DNA of 8,945 nucleotides, taken from positions 1 through 8,945 of the forward strand of contig CAZTWC010000147.1 in the NCBI GenBank assembly GCA_964617105.1, read 5' to 3'. Positions within the stretch are counted from its first letter, which is position 1; every line of letters begins with the position of its first letter. The notes under the pieces are model-generated. The model was not told where the DNA came from. It made no database searches and worked only from the letters and a program-made list of their open reading frames with translations. Shown piece by piece: positions 1-4,525 of this stretch. The position numbers were made by a program, and so were the translations under genes. The stretch is from CAZTWC01 sp964617105 [NCBI: uncultured Myxococcia bacterium] (GTDB lineage Bacteria; CAZTWC01).

Positions 1-84
1 ATAAAAGATAATCCATTTGAATTGTTTACTGATAACCGAGGACATAAGGGCTGGAAAACTCGATTCCAAATAATGGAAGAGTAG
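1..84 (+). CDS. C-terminal end of an unidentified protein (5' truncated by window edge)
   Basis: Frame 1 is open from the first base to a TAG at 82-84. It encodes 27 residues with a balanced, protein-like composition (contains NPFELFTDN, then GHKGWKTRF, ending in MEE). I do not recognise the family from so short a tail. It is followed by about 340 bp of AT-rich DNA with no gene, so it probably closes a separate transcription unit. A 28-codon open stretch could occur by chance, so this is a moderate call. Confidence 0.45.
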   Translation: MKDNPFELFTDNRGHKGWKTRFQIMEE

Positions 85-165
85 TTCATCCTGTAACTTG
101 TCTTTAGAATAAATGTGTCTTGTCTACAAGATTATCCTTTCTAGTTTTTTCTACTAACAATCAAG

Positions 166-177
166 TCGAATTATCGA
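166..177. promoter_or_regulatory. TCGA-N4-TCGA site related to the palindrome at 213-232
   Basis: TCGA at 166-169 and 174-177 flank ATTA. This is the same spacing as the core of the 20-bp palindrome (TCGA, AATT, TCGA at 217-228). The centres are 51 bp apart, about five helical turns, as would suit two operators bound by one dimeric repressor on the same DNA face. A partial third copy (TCGAAAATTC, 345-354) lies nearer the gene. No repressor gene is visible in the window, so the role is inference. Confidence 0.3.
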
Positions 178-212
178 AAACTATCCCTAACTTCACATCA
201 GATAATAATAGA

Positions 213-232
213 TTCGTCGAAATTTCGACGAA
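213..232. promoter_or_regulatory. perfect 20-bp palindrome, candidate operator
   Basis: The arm TTCGTCGAAA (213-222) is followed directly by its exact reverse complement TTTCGACGAA (223-232). A perfect 20-bp palindrome with no spacer, in non-coding DNA upstream of a regulator gene, is typical of a binding site for a dimeric DNA-binding protein. It could also form a hairpin in RNA, but the T-rich stretch after it begins only about 7 bases downstream and is broken, so a terminator is less likely. Confidence 0.5.
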
Positions 233-310
233 CCAATGTTCTTTTACACTGAATTAAAATTAAAAAATCTTCCATAAATAATCCTATAAAACTTGAAGGT
301 TAACAATTGT

Positions 311-331
311 AGAGGCTTTTTTTCCTCTTTT
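311..331 (+). terminator. weak hairpin with T run, possible terminator or spurious
   Basis: AGAGG (311-315) and CCTCT (324-328) can pair across an 8-base loop that is mostly T, followed by only a short T stretch. The 5-bp stem is short for an intrinsic terminator and the T run lies in the loop rather than after the stem. If real, it would end readthrough from the gene at the left edge. Confidence 0.15.
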
Positions 332-414
332 CAACCCCGCTAAATCGAAAATTCCCAATTAAGAAGTAAGTACCAAATTTATTAATGGCAGTTTACTTCT
401 CATTTTGAGAACAG

Positions 415-421
415 AAAGGGG
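415..421 (+). promoter_or_regulatory. ribosome binding site that fixes the com-like start
   Basis: AAAGGGG ends 7 bases before ATG 429. The same frame is also open to a TTG at 405, but that codon has no purine-rich site in front of it, so 429 is the start. Confidence 0.6.
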
Positions 422-428
422 AACAATT

Positions 429-632
429 ATGGAGTGGATCGAATGTATTGATTGCAAATCTAAAATTGCCAAACGGGGAAAAGGAATGGTTCTGCTTAAA
501 TACAAAACATTTCAATGTGTCGCTGTTGGGGGAAAAGTAATTATTACTTGCCGAAATTGCGGCACTATCCAGGAAATCAAAGCGAAAACAGATCAAACGA
601 AGGTTGGAGGCCTCGCGATAACTAGAAAATAA
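429..632 (+). CDS. com: Com-like zinc-finger RNA-binding translational regulator
   Basis: The product is a 67-aa protein of the phage Mu Com type, a small zinc-binding protein that in Mu binds mom mRNA and opens a stem that blocks its translation start. Two CxxC knuckles are visible, C6-x2-C9 (ECIDC) and C41-x2-C44 (CRNCG), 31 residues apart. After the second comes the IQEIKAK stretch typical of Com tails. Cys30 is an extra cysteine. The protein is basic, as expected for nucleic-acid binding. The gene lies 98 bp upstream of the sigma-like gene, whose start codon sits in a long RNA hairpin, so the Mu-type logic may apply here to a different target. There is no mom-like gene in the window. The family call rests on motif spacing and length; the target is inference. 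Confidence 0.7.
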   Translation: MEWIECIDCKSKIAKRGKGMVLLKYKTFQCVAVGGKVIITCRNCGTIQEIKAKTDQTKVGGLAITRK

Positions 633-692
633 CGGTTTTTATTATATTTTAACTAACTGAGAGGCCCCAGAGGCCCTAATTTTTGGCCATGA
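633..692 (+). promoter_or_regulatory. GGCC-rich mRNA segment, candidate Com recognition region
   Basis: Between the com-like stop and the start-blocking hairpin, the motif AGAGGCCC occurs twice with a 9-base period (660-667, 669-676), and AGAGG recurs at 692-696. GGCC tetramers at 663-666, 672-675 and 685-688 can form alternative small stems. In Mu, Com binds mom mRNA just 5' of the blocking stem, so this segment is the natural place to look for a binding site. The function is inferred from position only. Confidence 0.3.
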
Positions 693-739
693 GAGGTGCA
701 TGACGCCCGCCACTAGAAAGGCGGTGTGTTATGCATTTT
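693..739 (+). promoter_or_regulatory. long hairpin burying ribosome binding site and start codon of the sigma-like gene
   Basis: Bases 693-711 pair with 720-739 in a nearly continuous stem: 14 Watson-Crick pairs and 5 G-U pairs. The only defect is a single bulged U at 725, and the loop is 8 bases (ACUAGAAA, 712-719). The apical half is G+C-rich (707-711 with 720-724). The start codon 731-733 pairs fully with 699-701. The Shine-Dalgarno-like AAAGG (717-721) is split between loop and stem. Translation of the downstream gene should be strongly repressed unless the stem is opened. The adjacent com-like gene suggests Com as the opener. Confidence 0.8.
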
Positions 740-1561
740 ACCTGGGGAGAGTTCAGAAAAGCGTTACAAAAAGAATTAACAACTCCAAACTCACTTAGAA
801 TATTTCAGACTGAGAAGATACAGGGGTTTAAAGAACCGCTTGCCCTTGTTTCGTGGCTGCTACGATATAAAGACCACCCGATTTCTGAAGAAGATGCCGT
901 TTTAGATCAAATTCACAAAATTTATAGTCAAGAAAAAAAGAGTAATCGTTCTCTTTGGATATCAATTCTGTTCCTCGGGTTATGGCCGTCTTTTCACTGG
1001 ATTTTAAATAGAATTAATCGGTTCATTAATGACGATAGTGAAGCGATTAGTGCTCTTTGGAATTCACTGATCGTCTGCATGGATAAAGAGAAAATATGGC
1101 AGATTGATAAAGATAAGAAACCTGGAATAGCGAAGCGGCTGCGAAATAATGTCTGGAATGAAGTTAAAAAAGATCTCTTTTTCGACTCCAAAGAAAACAA
1201 TAAACTGAAAAAATTATTCACTAAATTGCCATCCATTTCAACTTCAAAAATTGAACAAGTAGAGTCAATTGCTGCTGGGGAGACCCAAGAGTCTGAAATC
1301 GAGGGAGGTTGGTCGCTTTTTTCAATGTGCCACGTCAATGATCCATCTATTCCACCACCCAAATCTGATATAGCCGAAATCTATTCCTTATTAACAGAGG
1401 AGTTGGGGCTACCGAGTGATAGAGCCGACGTAATCATCCAGCATGTTGTTTATAGAAAAAAATTAATCGATATCGCCCAGGAGAATGGAATCCCTTACCC
1501 TACGTTAAGGCAGAGGTATAGCCGCTCTTTAAAGAAATTACGCTCTTCTTTAAAAAATTAG
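731..1561 (+). CDS. sigma-like transcription regulator with sigma-70 region 4-type HTH
   Basis: This 276-aa protein is not clearly assignable to a named family. The last 64 residues (213-276) look like sigma-70 region 4. A helix around RADVIIQHVVYRKKL leads into a helix-turn-helix at about 245-271 (LIDIAQENGIPYPTLRQRY), followed by a basic helix. Residues 75-150 are hydrophobic/aromatic and then basic. They may be a degenerate region 2-like core-binding part, but this is weak. Residues 160-212 are a polar linker. The protein could be a phage sigma factor, a sigma-like activator or an antagonist. ATG 731 is the only sensible start, and it lies inside a strong hairpin with a poor ribosome site, so expression is probably conditional. 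The next gene begins 88 bp downstream after a second possible start-blocking pairing. Confidence 0.65.
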   Translation: MHFTWGEFRKALQKELTTPNSLRIFQTEKIQGFKEPLALVSWLLRYKDHPISEEDAVLDQIHKIYSQEKKSNRSLWISILFLGLWPSFHWILNRINRFINDDSEAISALWNSLIVCMDKEKIWQIDKDKKPGIAKRLRNNVWNEVKKDLFFDSKENNKLKKLFTKLPSISTSKIEQVESIAAGETQESEIEGGWSLFSMCHVNDPSIPPPKSDIAEIYSLLTEELGLPSDRADVIIQHVVYRKKLIDIAQENGIPYPTLRQRYSRSLKKLRSSLKN

Positions 1562-1576
1562 TAAAAAACAGTGTCA

Positions 1577-1652
1577 CATTTTCCCCGCCTTTTAACATGG
1601 GGATACAGAGGTATTTATTAATTACGAAACTTGAGTCGATGAGGGGAGAATG
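1577..1652 (+). promoter_or_regulatory. possible second start-blocking RNA pairing, before the 69-aa gene
   Basis: Bases 1577-1586 (CATTTTCCCC) are complementary to 1643-1652 (GGGGAGAATG) over 10 contiguous positions with one G-U pair. This would cover both the Shine-Dalgarno sequence and the ATG at 1650. The same CCCC can instead pair with GGGG at 1599-1602 (5 pairs counting U1582-A1603), giving two mutually exclusive folds. The blocking strand includes CCCGCC (1584-1589), a hexamer also present in the blocking strand of the 693-739 hairpin (706-711). The loop is long (56 bases), so this is less certain than the first hairpin. Confidence 0.4.
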
Positions 1653-1859
1653 GACATAGGCATTAAACGACTGTTAGAGCGGTCAAAAGATCCCGATCAG
1701 TACCGTCAGATACCGGGATTATTCCGTAAGTGGGAATTGGAGCAACTGATTGAGCCTGAGTTTGAATATTACATTGAAGAATATGGCAAAAGTGATGCTG
1801 GAGAAACATTATATAGGCTTTTTAAGAGGAAGTTATCCGATGAGGAATTACCCCGTTGA
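1650..1859 (+). CDS. small acidic/charged protein of unknown function
   Basis: The 69-aa product is rich in Glu, Arg, Lys and Tyr, with no cysteine, membrane segment or signal peptide. I do not recognise the family. It is likely helical: an N-terminal IKRLLERSKDP helix, an aromatic/acidic middle (EFEYYIEEYG) and a basic helix (ETLYRLFKRKL). GAGGGGAG (1641-1648) lies directly in front of the ATG with very short spacing. Position and size suit a phage accessory regulator or inhibitor, but nothing in the sequence shows a function. The next gene starts 34 bp downstream. Confidence 0.6.
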   Translation: MDIGIKRLLERSKDPDQYRQIPGLFRKWELEQLIEPEFEYYIEEYGKSDAGETLYRLFKRKLSDEELPR

Positions 1860-1893
1860 CCAAATGAAAATAGCAATGTAATAGGAGTGCCTT

Positions 1894-2220
1894 ATGTCTT
1901 TGGAAGTAGAGTTAAAAAAAACGCGCGAAAGTCTTTTAGCGATCAATTCATCGCTAGTTGAGATTTCTCAGGCTTTGCATCAGTTGGTTAGCGCCAACCA
2001 GCCGTCAAATGTTGGTGCAAAATCTGGTCAAGTATCGGTGCAAAAACCAACCAGGGATCAAGTCAGAGAGGCACTGAATGAAGTAGTCCGGAAAAGAGGA
2101 AAAAATGTCGCGGTTAAACTGTTGGCATCCTTTCATGAAGCTAAAACAATCGACGATCTTTTGTTGCCAGAATATGCCTCAGTTATTGCCAGAGTAAAAT
2201 CTGTGTTGGGAGAAAGTTAA
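1894..2220 (+). CDS. phage recombination-associated small protein (predicted coiled coil plus helical domain)
   Basis: The 108-aa product starts at ATG 1894 behind AGGAG (1882-1886). Residues 1-35 have coiled-coil-like spacing (VELKKTRESLLAINSSLVEIS). A polar Ser/Gln/Val linker follows to about residue 52. Residues 53-108 form a compact helical domain with the pattern GKNVAVKLLASF, then a segment ending in LLLPEYASVIARVKSVL. A similar pattern (GK-x2-A-x2-LL-x2-F, then an acidic/Tyr segment) occurs in small phage proteins and in tails of phage ssDNA-annealing or SSB-associated proteins; this likeness is from memory and not verified. The stop TAA shares its last A with the ATG of the nuclease gene, so the two are probably translationally coupled and functionally linked. 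Confidence 0.65.
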   Translation: MSLEVELKKTRESLLAINSSLVEISQALHQLVSANQPSNVGAKSGQVSVQKPTRDQVREALNEVVRKRGKNVAVKLLASFHEAKTIDDLLLPEYASVIARVKSVLGES

Positions 2221-3587
2221 TGTCGGCACATTCGATCTTCAGTCCATCAGCCTCCTCGACCTGGCTCAACTGTCCCGGCTCCATTAAGTTGAACTGTGGA
2301 GTACCCCCAGAACCACCATCCGTATATGCCATCCATGGGACTGTATTACATTATATTACTGAGGAGTGCCTGACAAAGGGTACCTCCCCTCAAAAATTCC
2401 TTGGTCAGACCATAGATGGAGTAACCATCACCCAGGAAGATATCGGTGCTGTCCAAGTCTGCGTTGATACCGTCAACAATTTAAAATCCAAATATCCTGG
2501 CGCCGAATATCTCTCTGAATCAAAAGTTAATCTCAGCGACTACGGTAATGACGGCGAAAAATATGCCGAAGTTTTTGGCACTGCTGACTTCCAGATCAAA
2601 GACCTGTTTTCAGAACTAATTATTATCGACTACAAATTTGGCAGCGGTGTTTCGGTGAAGGCCAAGCAGAATACTCAGTTGATGATTTATGCCCTGGCTG
2701 CAGCGGGAAGCCACCTATTTAACTACTCAGCGGTCAAGTTGATCATAATCCAGCCATTGGACAGATCGGGAGAAAGTCCTGCAGTCAGGGAATGGGGAAT
2801 TAGCCCCGCAGAATTAAGGCGATGGGCTGATGAGCAACTATTCCCGGCGATTGAAGCAGCCAAATCTGATAATCCACCCTTTAATCCGGGGGAAGCCCAG
2901 TGCCGGTGGTGCAAGGCTCAGCCAGTTTGTAAGGCTCTGGCTAATTGGAATTTATCGATAGCCCAGAAAGAGTTCGCTGCAGTTGGCCAAAAAGAGCAGT
3001 CACAATCCTCCTCTGTAGAACAACCACAAACCCATTCCGTGGAAACTCTGCAATCTCACCAATTGGGGGGGCGGGTTTCCCAGGTGCAACAGTCTCCTAA
3101 ATTACAGCAACCTGTCAAATCACAATCGGTTGCCCAAAAATCACAACAGCCTATCCAGCCACCACAGCCAGAAGTGCTTACAGTTGAACAACTTTCCCAT
3201 GTTTTAAATCAGTCAAAAGCCATTGAAAATTGGTTAAAAGCGGTTCATGCATATGCCCTCAATGAATTGAAAAATGGTCGAGAAATACCAGGCTGGAAAT
3301 TGGTGGCTGGTAGACGGTCCCGGAAGTGGAAAGACGATAATAAAGTCGCTGATTATTTTTTATCCAATGGATTGCTTAAAGAAGATCAACTGTACGAAAC
3401 CAAAATTTTAAGTCCGGCAAAAGTAGAAAAATTACTCGGAAAGGAGGCTAAAAAAGAAAAGCAATTCCAGAGTCTGATTAATGTGGTTGACGGTAAGCCC
3501 AGCCTGGCAAAGGCAGATGATAAACGGCCTGCCCTCACATTTAACAGTGCAAAGGAGGATTTTAAGACCGTAAAACAGAAAGAGTAA
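2220..3587 (+). CDS. DUF2800 family PD-(D/E)XK nuclease, Cas4/RecB-like with probable Fe-S cluster
   Basis: This 455-aa protein begins with the DUF2800 signature (SPSASSTWLNCPGS, residues 8-21). The PD-(D/E)XK core is visible: H44, D123 in GTADF, D137-Y-K139 in IIIDYKFG, and Q153-x3-Y157. Four cysteines, C18 and C228-x2-C231-x5-C237, have the Cas4/AddB arrangement that holds a 4Fe-4S cluster. Such enzymes cut or resect DNA ends, and in phages they sit beside ssDNA-binding and polymerase genes. Residues 257-318 are a Gln/Ser/Pro-rich linker. After it comes the conserved C-terminal part (GREIPGWKLVAGRRSRKW, then a Lys-rich tail). I recall family members of roughly 370-390 residues, so the linker accounts for most of the extra length. 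The start overlaps the upstream stop by one base. The family call is firm; the cluster is predicted from cysteine spacing. Confidence 0.88.
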   Translation: MSAHSIFSPSASSTWLNCPGSIKLNCGVPPEPPSVYAIHGTVLHYITEECLTKGTSPQKFLGQTIDGVTITQEDIGAVQVCVDTVNNLKSKYPGAEYLSESKVNLSDYGNDGEKYAEVFGTADFQIKDLFSELIIIDYKFGSGVSVKAKQNTQLMIYALAAAGSHLFNYSAVKLIIIQPLDRSGESPAVREWGISPAELRRWADEQLFPAIEAAKSDNPPFNPGEAQCRWCKAQPVCKALANWNLSIAQKEFAAVGQKEQSQSSSVEQPQTHSVETLQSHQLGGRVSQVQQSPKLQQPVKSQSVAQKSQQPIQPPQPEVLTVEQLSHVLNQSKAIENWLKAVHAYALNELKNGREIPGWKLVAGRRSRKWKDDNKVADYFLSNGLLKEDQLYETKILSPAKVEKLLGKEAKKEKQFQSLINVVDGKPSLAKADDKRPALTFNSAKEDFKTVKQKE

Positions 3588-3684
3588 AAACAGAAAAATC
3601 GTGAAATCGACATAACGTCATTAATGCCAAAGAGGCTAAGCGTCTAAAAGTTTAAAACTCTAAAAACCTAAAAGGAGATTTACC
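3588..3684 (+). promoter_or_regulatory. leader of the DUF2815 gene with strong ribosome binding site
   Basis: This 97-bp gap is A-rich near its end, with CTAAAA-type repeats (about 3645-3672). A strong AAAGGAGA (3671-3678) sits 7 bases before ATG 3685. It is the best ribosome site in the window, as expected for a stoichiometric ssDNA-binding protein. No promoter is evident. Confidence 0.5.
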
Positions 3685-4341
3685 ATGTCAAAAAGTTTAA
3701 AAACCAAAGTAATCACCCCCGAATGCGTTGCCAGTTATGCCAATGTTTGGGAACCGAGAGAAACGCCCGGTGGAGAGTTGAAATTCAGTGCCTCACTGAT
3801 TTTCGGTAAAACTGCCGATCTTACCTTATTAAAAAAGGCGGCCAAAAATGCTGTAATCAATCGGTGGGGCAAGGATCCTAAAAAATGGCCCAAAAACCTC
3901 CGTTCTCCCTTCCGGGATGGTGATACCGACCGGCCTAATGACGAAGCCTACCAGAACAGCATTTTCATTAATGCTTCCAGCAAAAACAAACCGGGAATTG
4001 TGGATAGCAACATTCAACCCATAATGGACCAGGCCGAGTTTTACTCTGGTGTAGTCGCCCGGGCCAGTATCAACTTTTTTGCCTACGATACTGCTGGTAA
4101 TAAGGGGATTGGTGTTGGATTAAATAACCTCATGAAGGTCAGGGATGGTGAGCATTTGGGCGGTGCCGCTTCTGCTGAGCATGATTTTGCTGATTACAGA
4201 CAGGAAAGTTCTGATGGCGATTTTGGTGCCGATGAGTTCACGGACACTAGTTTTGATTTTGGGGCTGGACCGGACAATGGCGCTAGTTCGGGTTCTGAGA
4301 ATGGCGGCAATGGTTGTTCCAAGGATGATCTTTTTCTGTAA
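3685..4341 (+). CDS. DUF2815 phage ssDNA-binding protein
   Basis: This 218-aa protein matches the DUF2815 family, ssDNA-binding proteins of phage replication modules. The diagnostic stretches are a KFSASLIF strand near the N-terminus, a WPKNLRSPFRDGD segment, and ARASINFFAYDTAGNKG followed by GLNNLMKVRDGEHLGG. From about residue 165 the protein becomes a disordered Gly/Ser/Asp/Glu-rich tail ending in DDLFL. An acidic tail with a hydrophobic end is the usual protein-docking tail of SSBs and T7 gp2.5, and here it probably recruits the polymerase, helicase or nucleases encoded beside it. It should coat ssDNA during replication and recombination. A hairpin follows the stop. Family confidence is high; the tail's role is by analogy. 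Confidence 0.88.
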   Translation: MSKSLKTKVITPECVASYANVWEPRETPGGELKFSASLIFGKTADLTLLKKAAKNAVINRWGKDPKKWPKNLRSPFRDGDTDRPNDEAYQNSIFINASSKNKPGIVDSNIQPIMDQAEFYSGVVARASINFFAYDTAGNKGIGVGLNNLMKVRDGEHLGGAASAEHDFADYRQESSDGDFGADEFTDTSFDFGAGPDNGASSGSENGGNGCSKDDLFL

Positions 4342-4365
4342 TTTATGATGCTCTAATGCCGTAAG

Positions 4366-4404
4366 GATGGCGGGACATGTACTGATCCTGATCCTCCCGC
4401 CATC
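4366..4404 (+). terminator. 10-bp perfect inverted repeat after the DUF2815 gene
   Basis: GATGGCGGGA (4366-4375) and TCCCGCCATC (4395-4404) pair perfectly around a 19-base loop that contains the repeat GATCCTGATCCT. The stem is G+C-rich, but the following bases (TATTTAAAAAAC) are not a T run, so it is not a classic intrinsic terminator. It may slow polymerase, protect the 3' end of the abundant DUF2815 message, or be a protein site. Confidence 0.45.
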
Positions 4405-4405
4405 T

Positions 4406-4525
4406 ATTTAAAAAAACAAATACAACCGAAACAATAGCAAAAGTAGCAACAATAAAACAATAAAACAAAAGCCAAAATTAAAGCCAACACCAACGCTAAA
4501 ACCAAAGTTAAAGTTGAAACTTATT
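4406..4525 (+). repeat. A-rich low-complexity tract before the polymerase gene
   Basis: About 115 bases on the + strand are nearly free of G and T, built of units such as AATAAAAC (4451-4458 and 4459-4466) and AAAGCC/AAACCA variants. The polymerase frame stays open through it from the TAA at 4409-4411 and would read as Lys/Asn, then Lys-Pro-Leu repeats, but it has no ATG. It is best seen as an unstructured leader; A-rich leaders can help initiation when no Shine-Dalgarno is present, as here. Confidence 0.55.

Larger units (their letters stand above)
85..428 (+). other. AT-rich intergenic control region upstream of com-like gene
   Basis: This 344-bp stretch has no credible gene on either strand. 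It holds a direct repeat CTTGTCT (97-103 and 119-125, 22 bp apart), with the second copy part of CTTGT-CT-ACAAG. It also holds two TCGA-N4-TCGA sites (166-177 and 217-228), the second inside a perfect 20-bp palindrome, and a short AGAGG/CCTCT inverted repeat around a T run (311-328). I found no convincing -35/-10 pair: TATAAA (285-290) and TTTACA (243-248) exist but lack well-spaced partners. It probably contains the promoter and operators for the downstream genes, possibly using non-standard promoter elements. Confidence 0.5.

Noticed and set aside
243-290. TTTACA and TATAAA as a sigma-70 promoter for com
   Set aside because: The two hexamers are 36 bases apart, far from the 16-18 required, and neither has another good partner.
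325-421. Pairing of 325-332 with the ribosome site of the com-like gene (414-421)
   Set aside because: Eight pairs including two G-U across more than 80 bases, not covering the ATG; pyrimidine runs pair with ribosome sites easily, so this is too weak to claim.
405-428. TTG 405 as start of the com-like gene
   Set aside because: No ribosome site precedes it, whereas AAAGGGG is correctly spaced for ATG 429, which also gives the usual Com length.
994-1362. 122-codon open frame on the - strand within the sigma-like gene
   Set aside because: It lies wholly inside a well-supported + strand gene, has low-quality composition and no ribosome site; a shadow frame.
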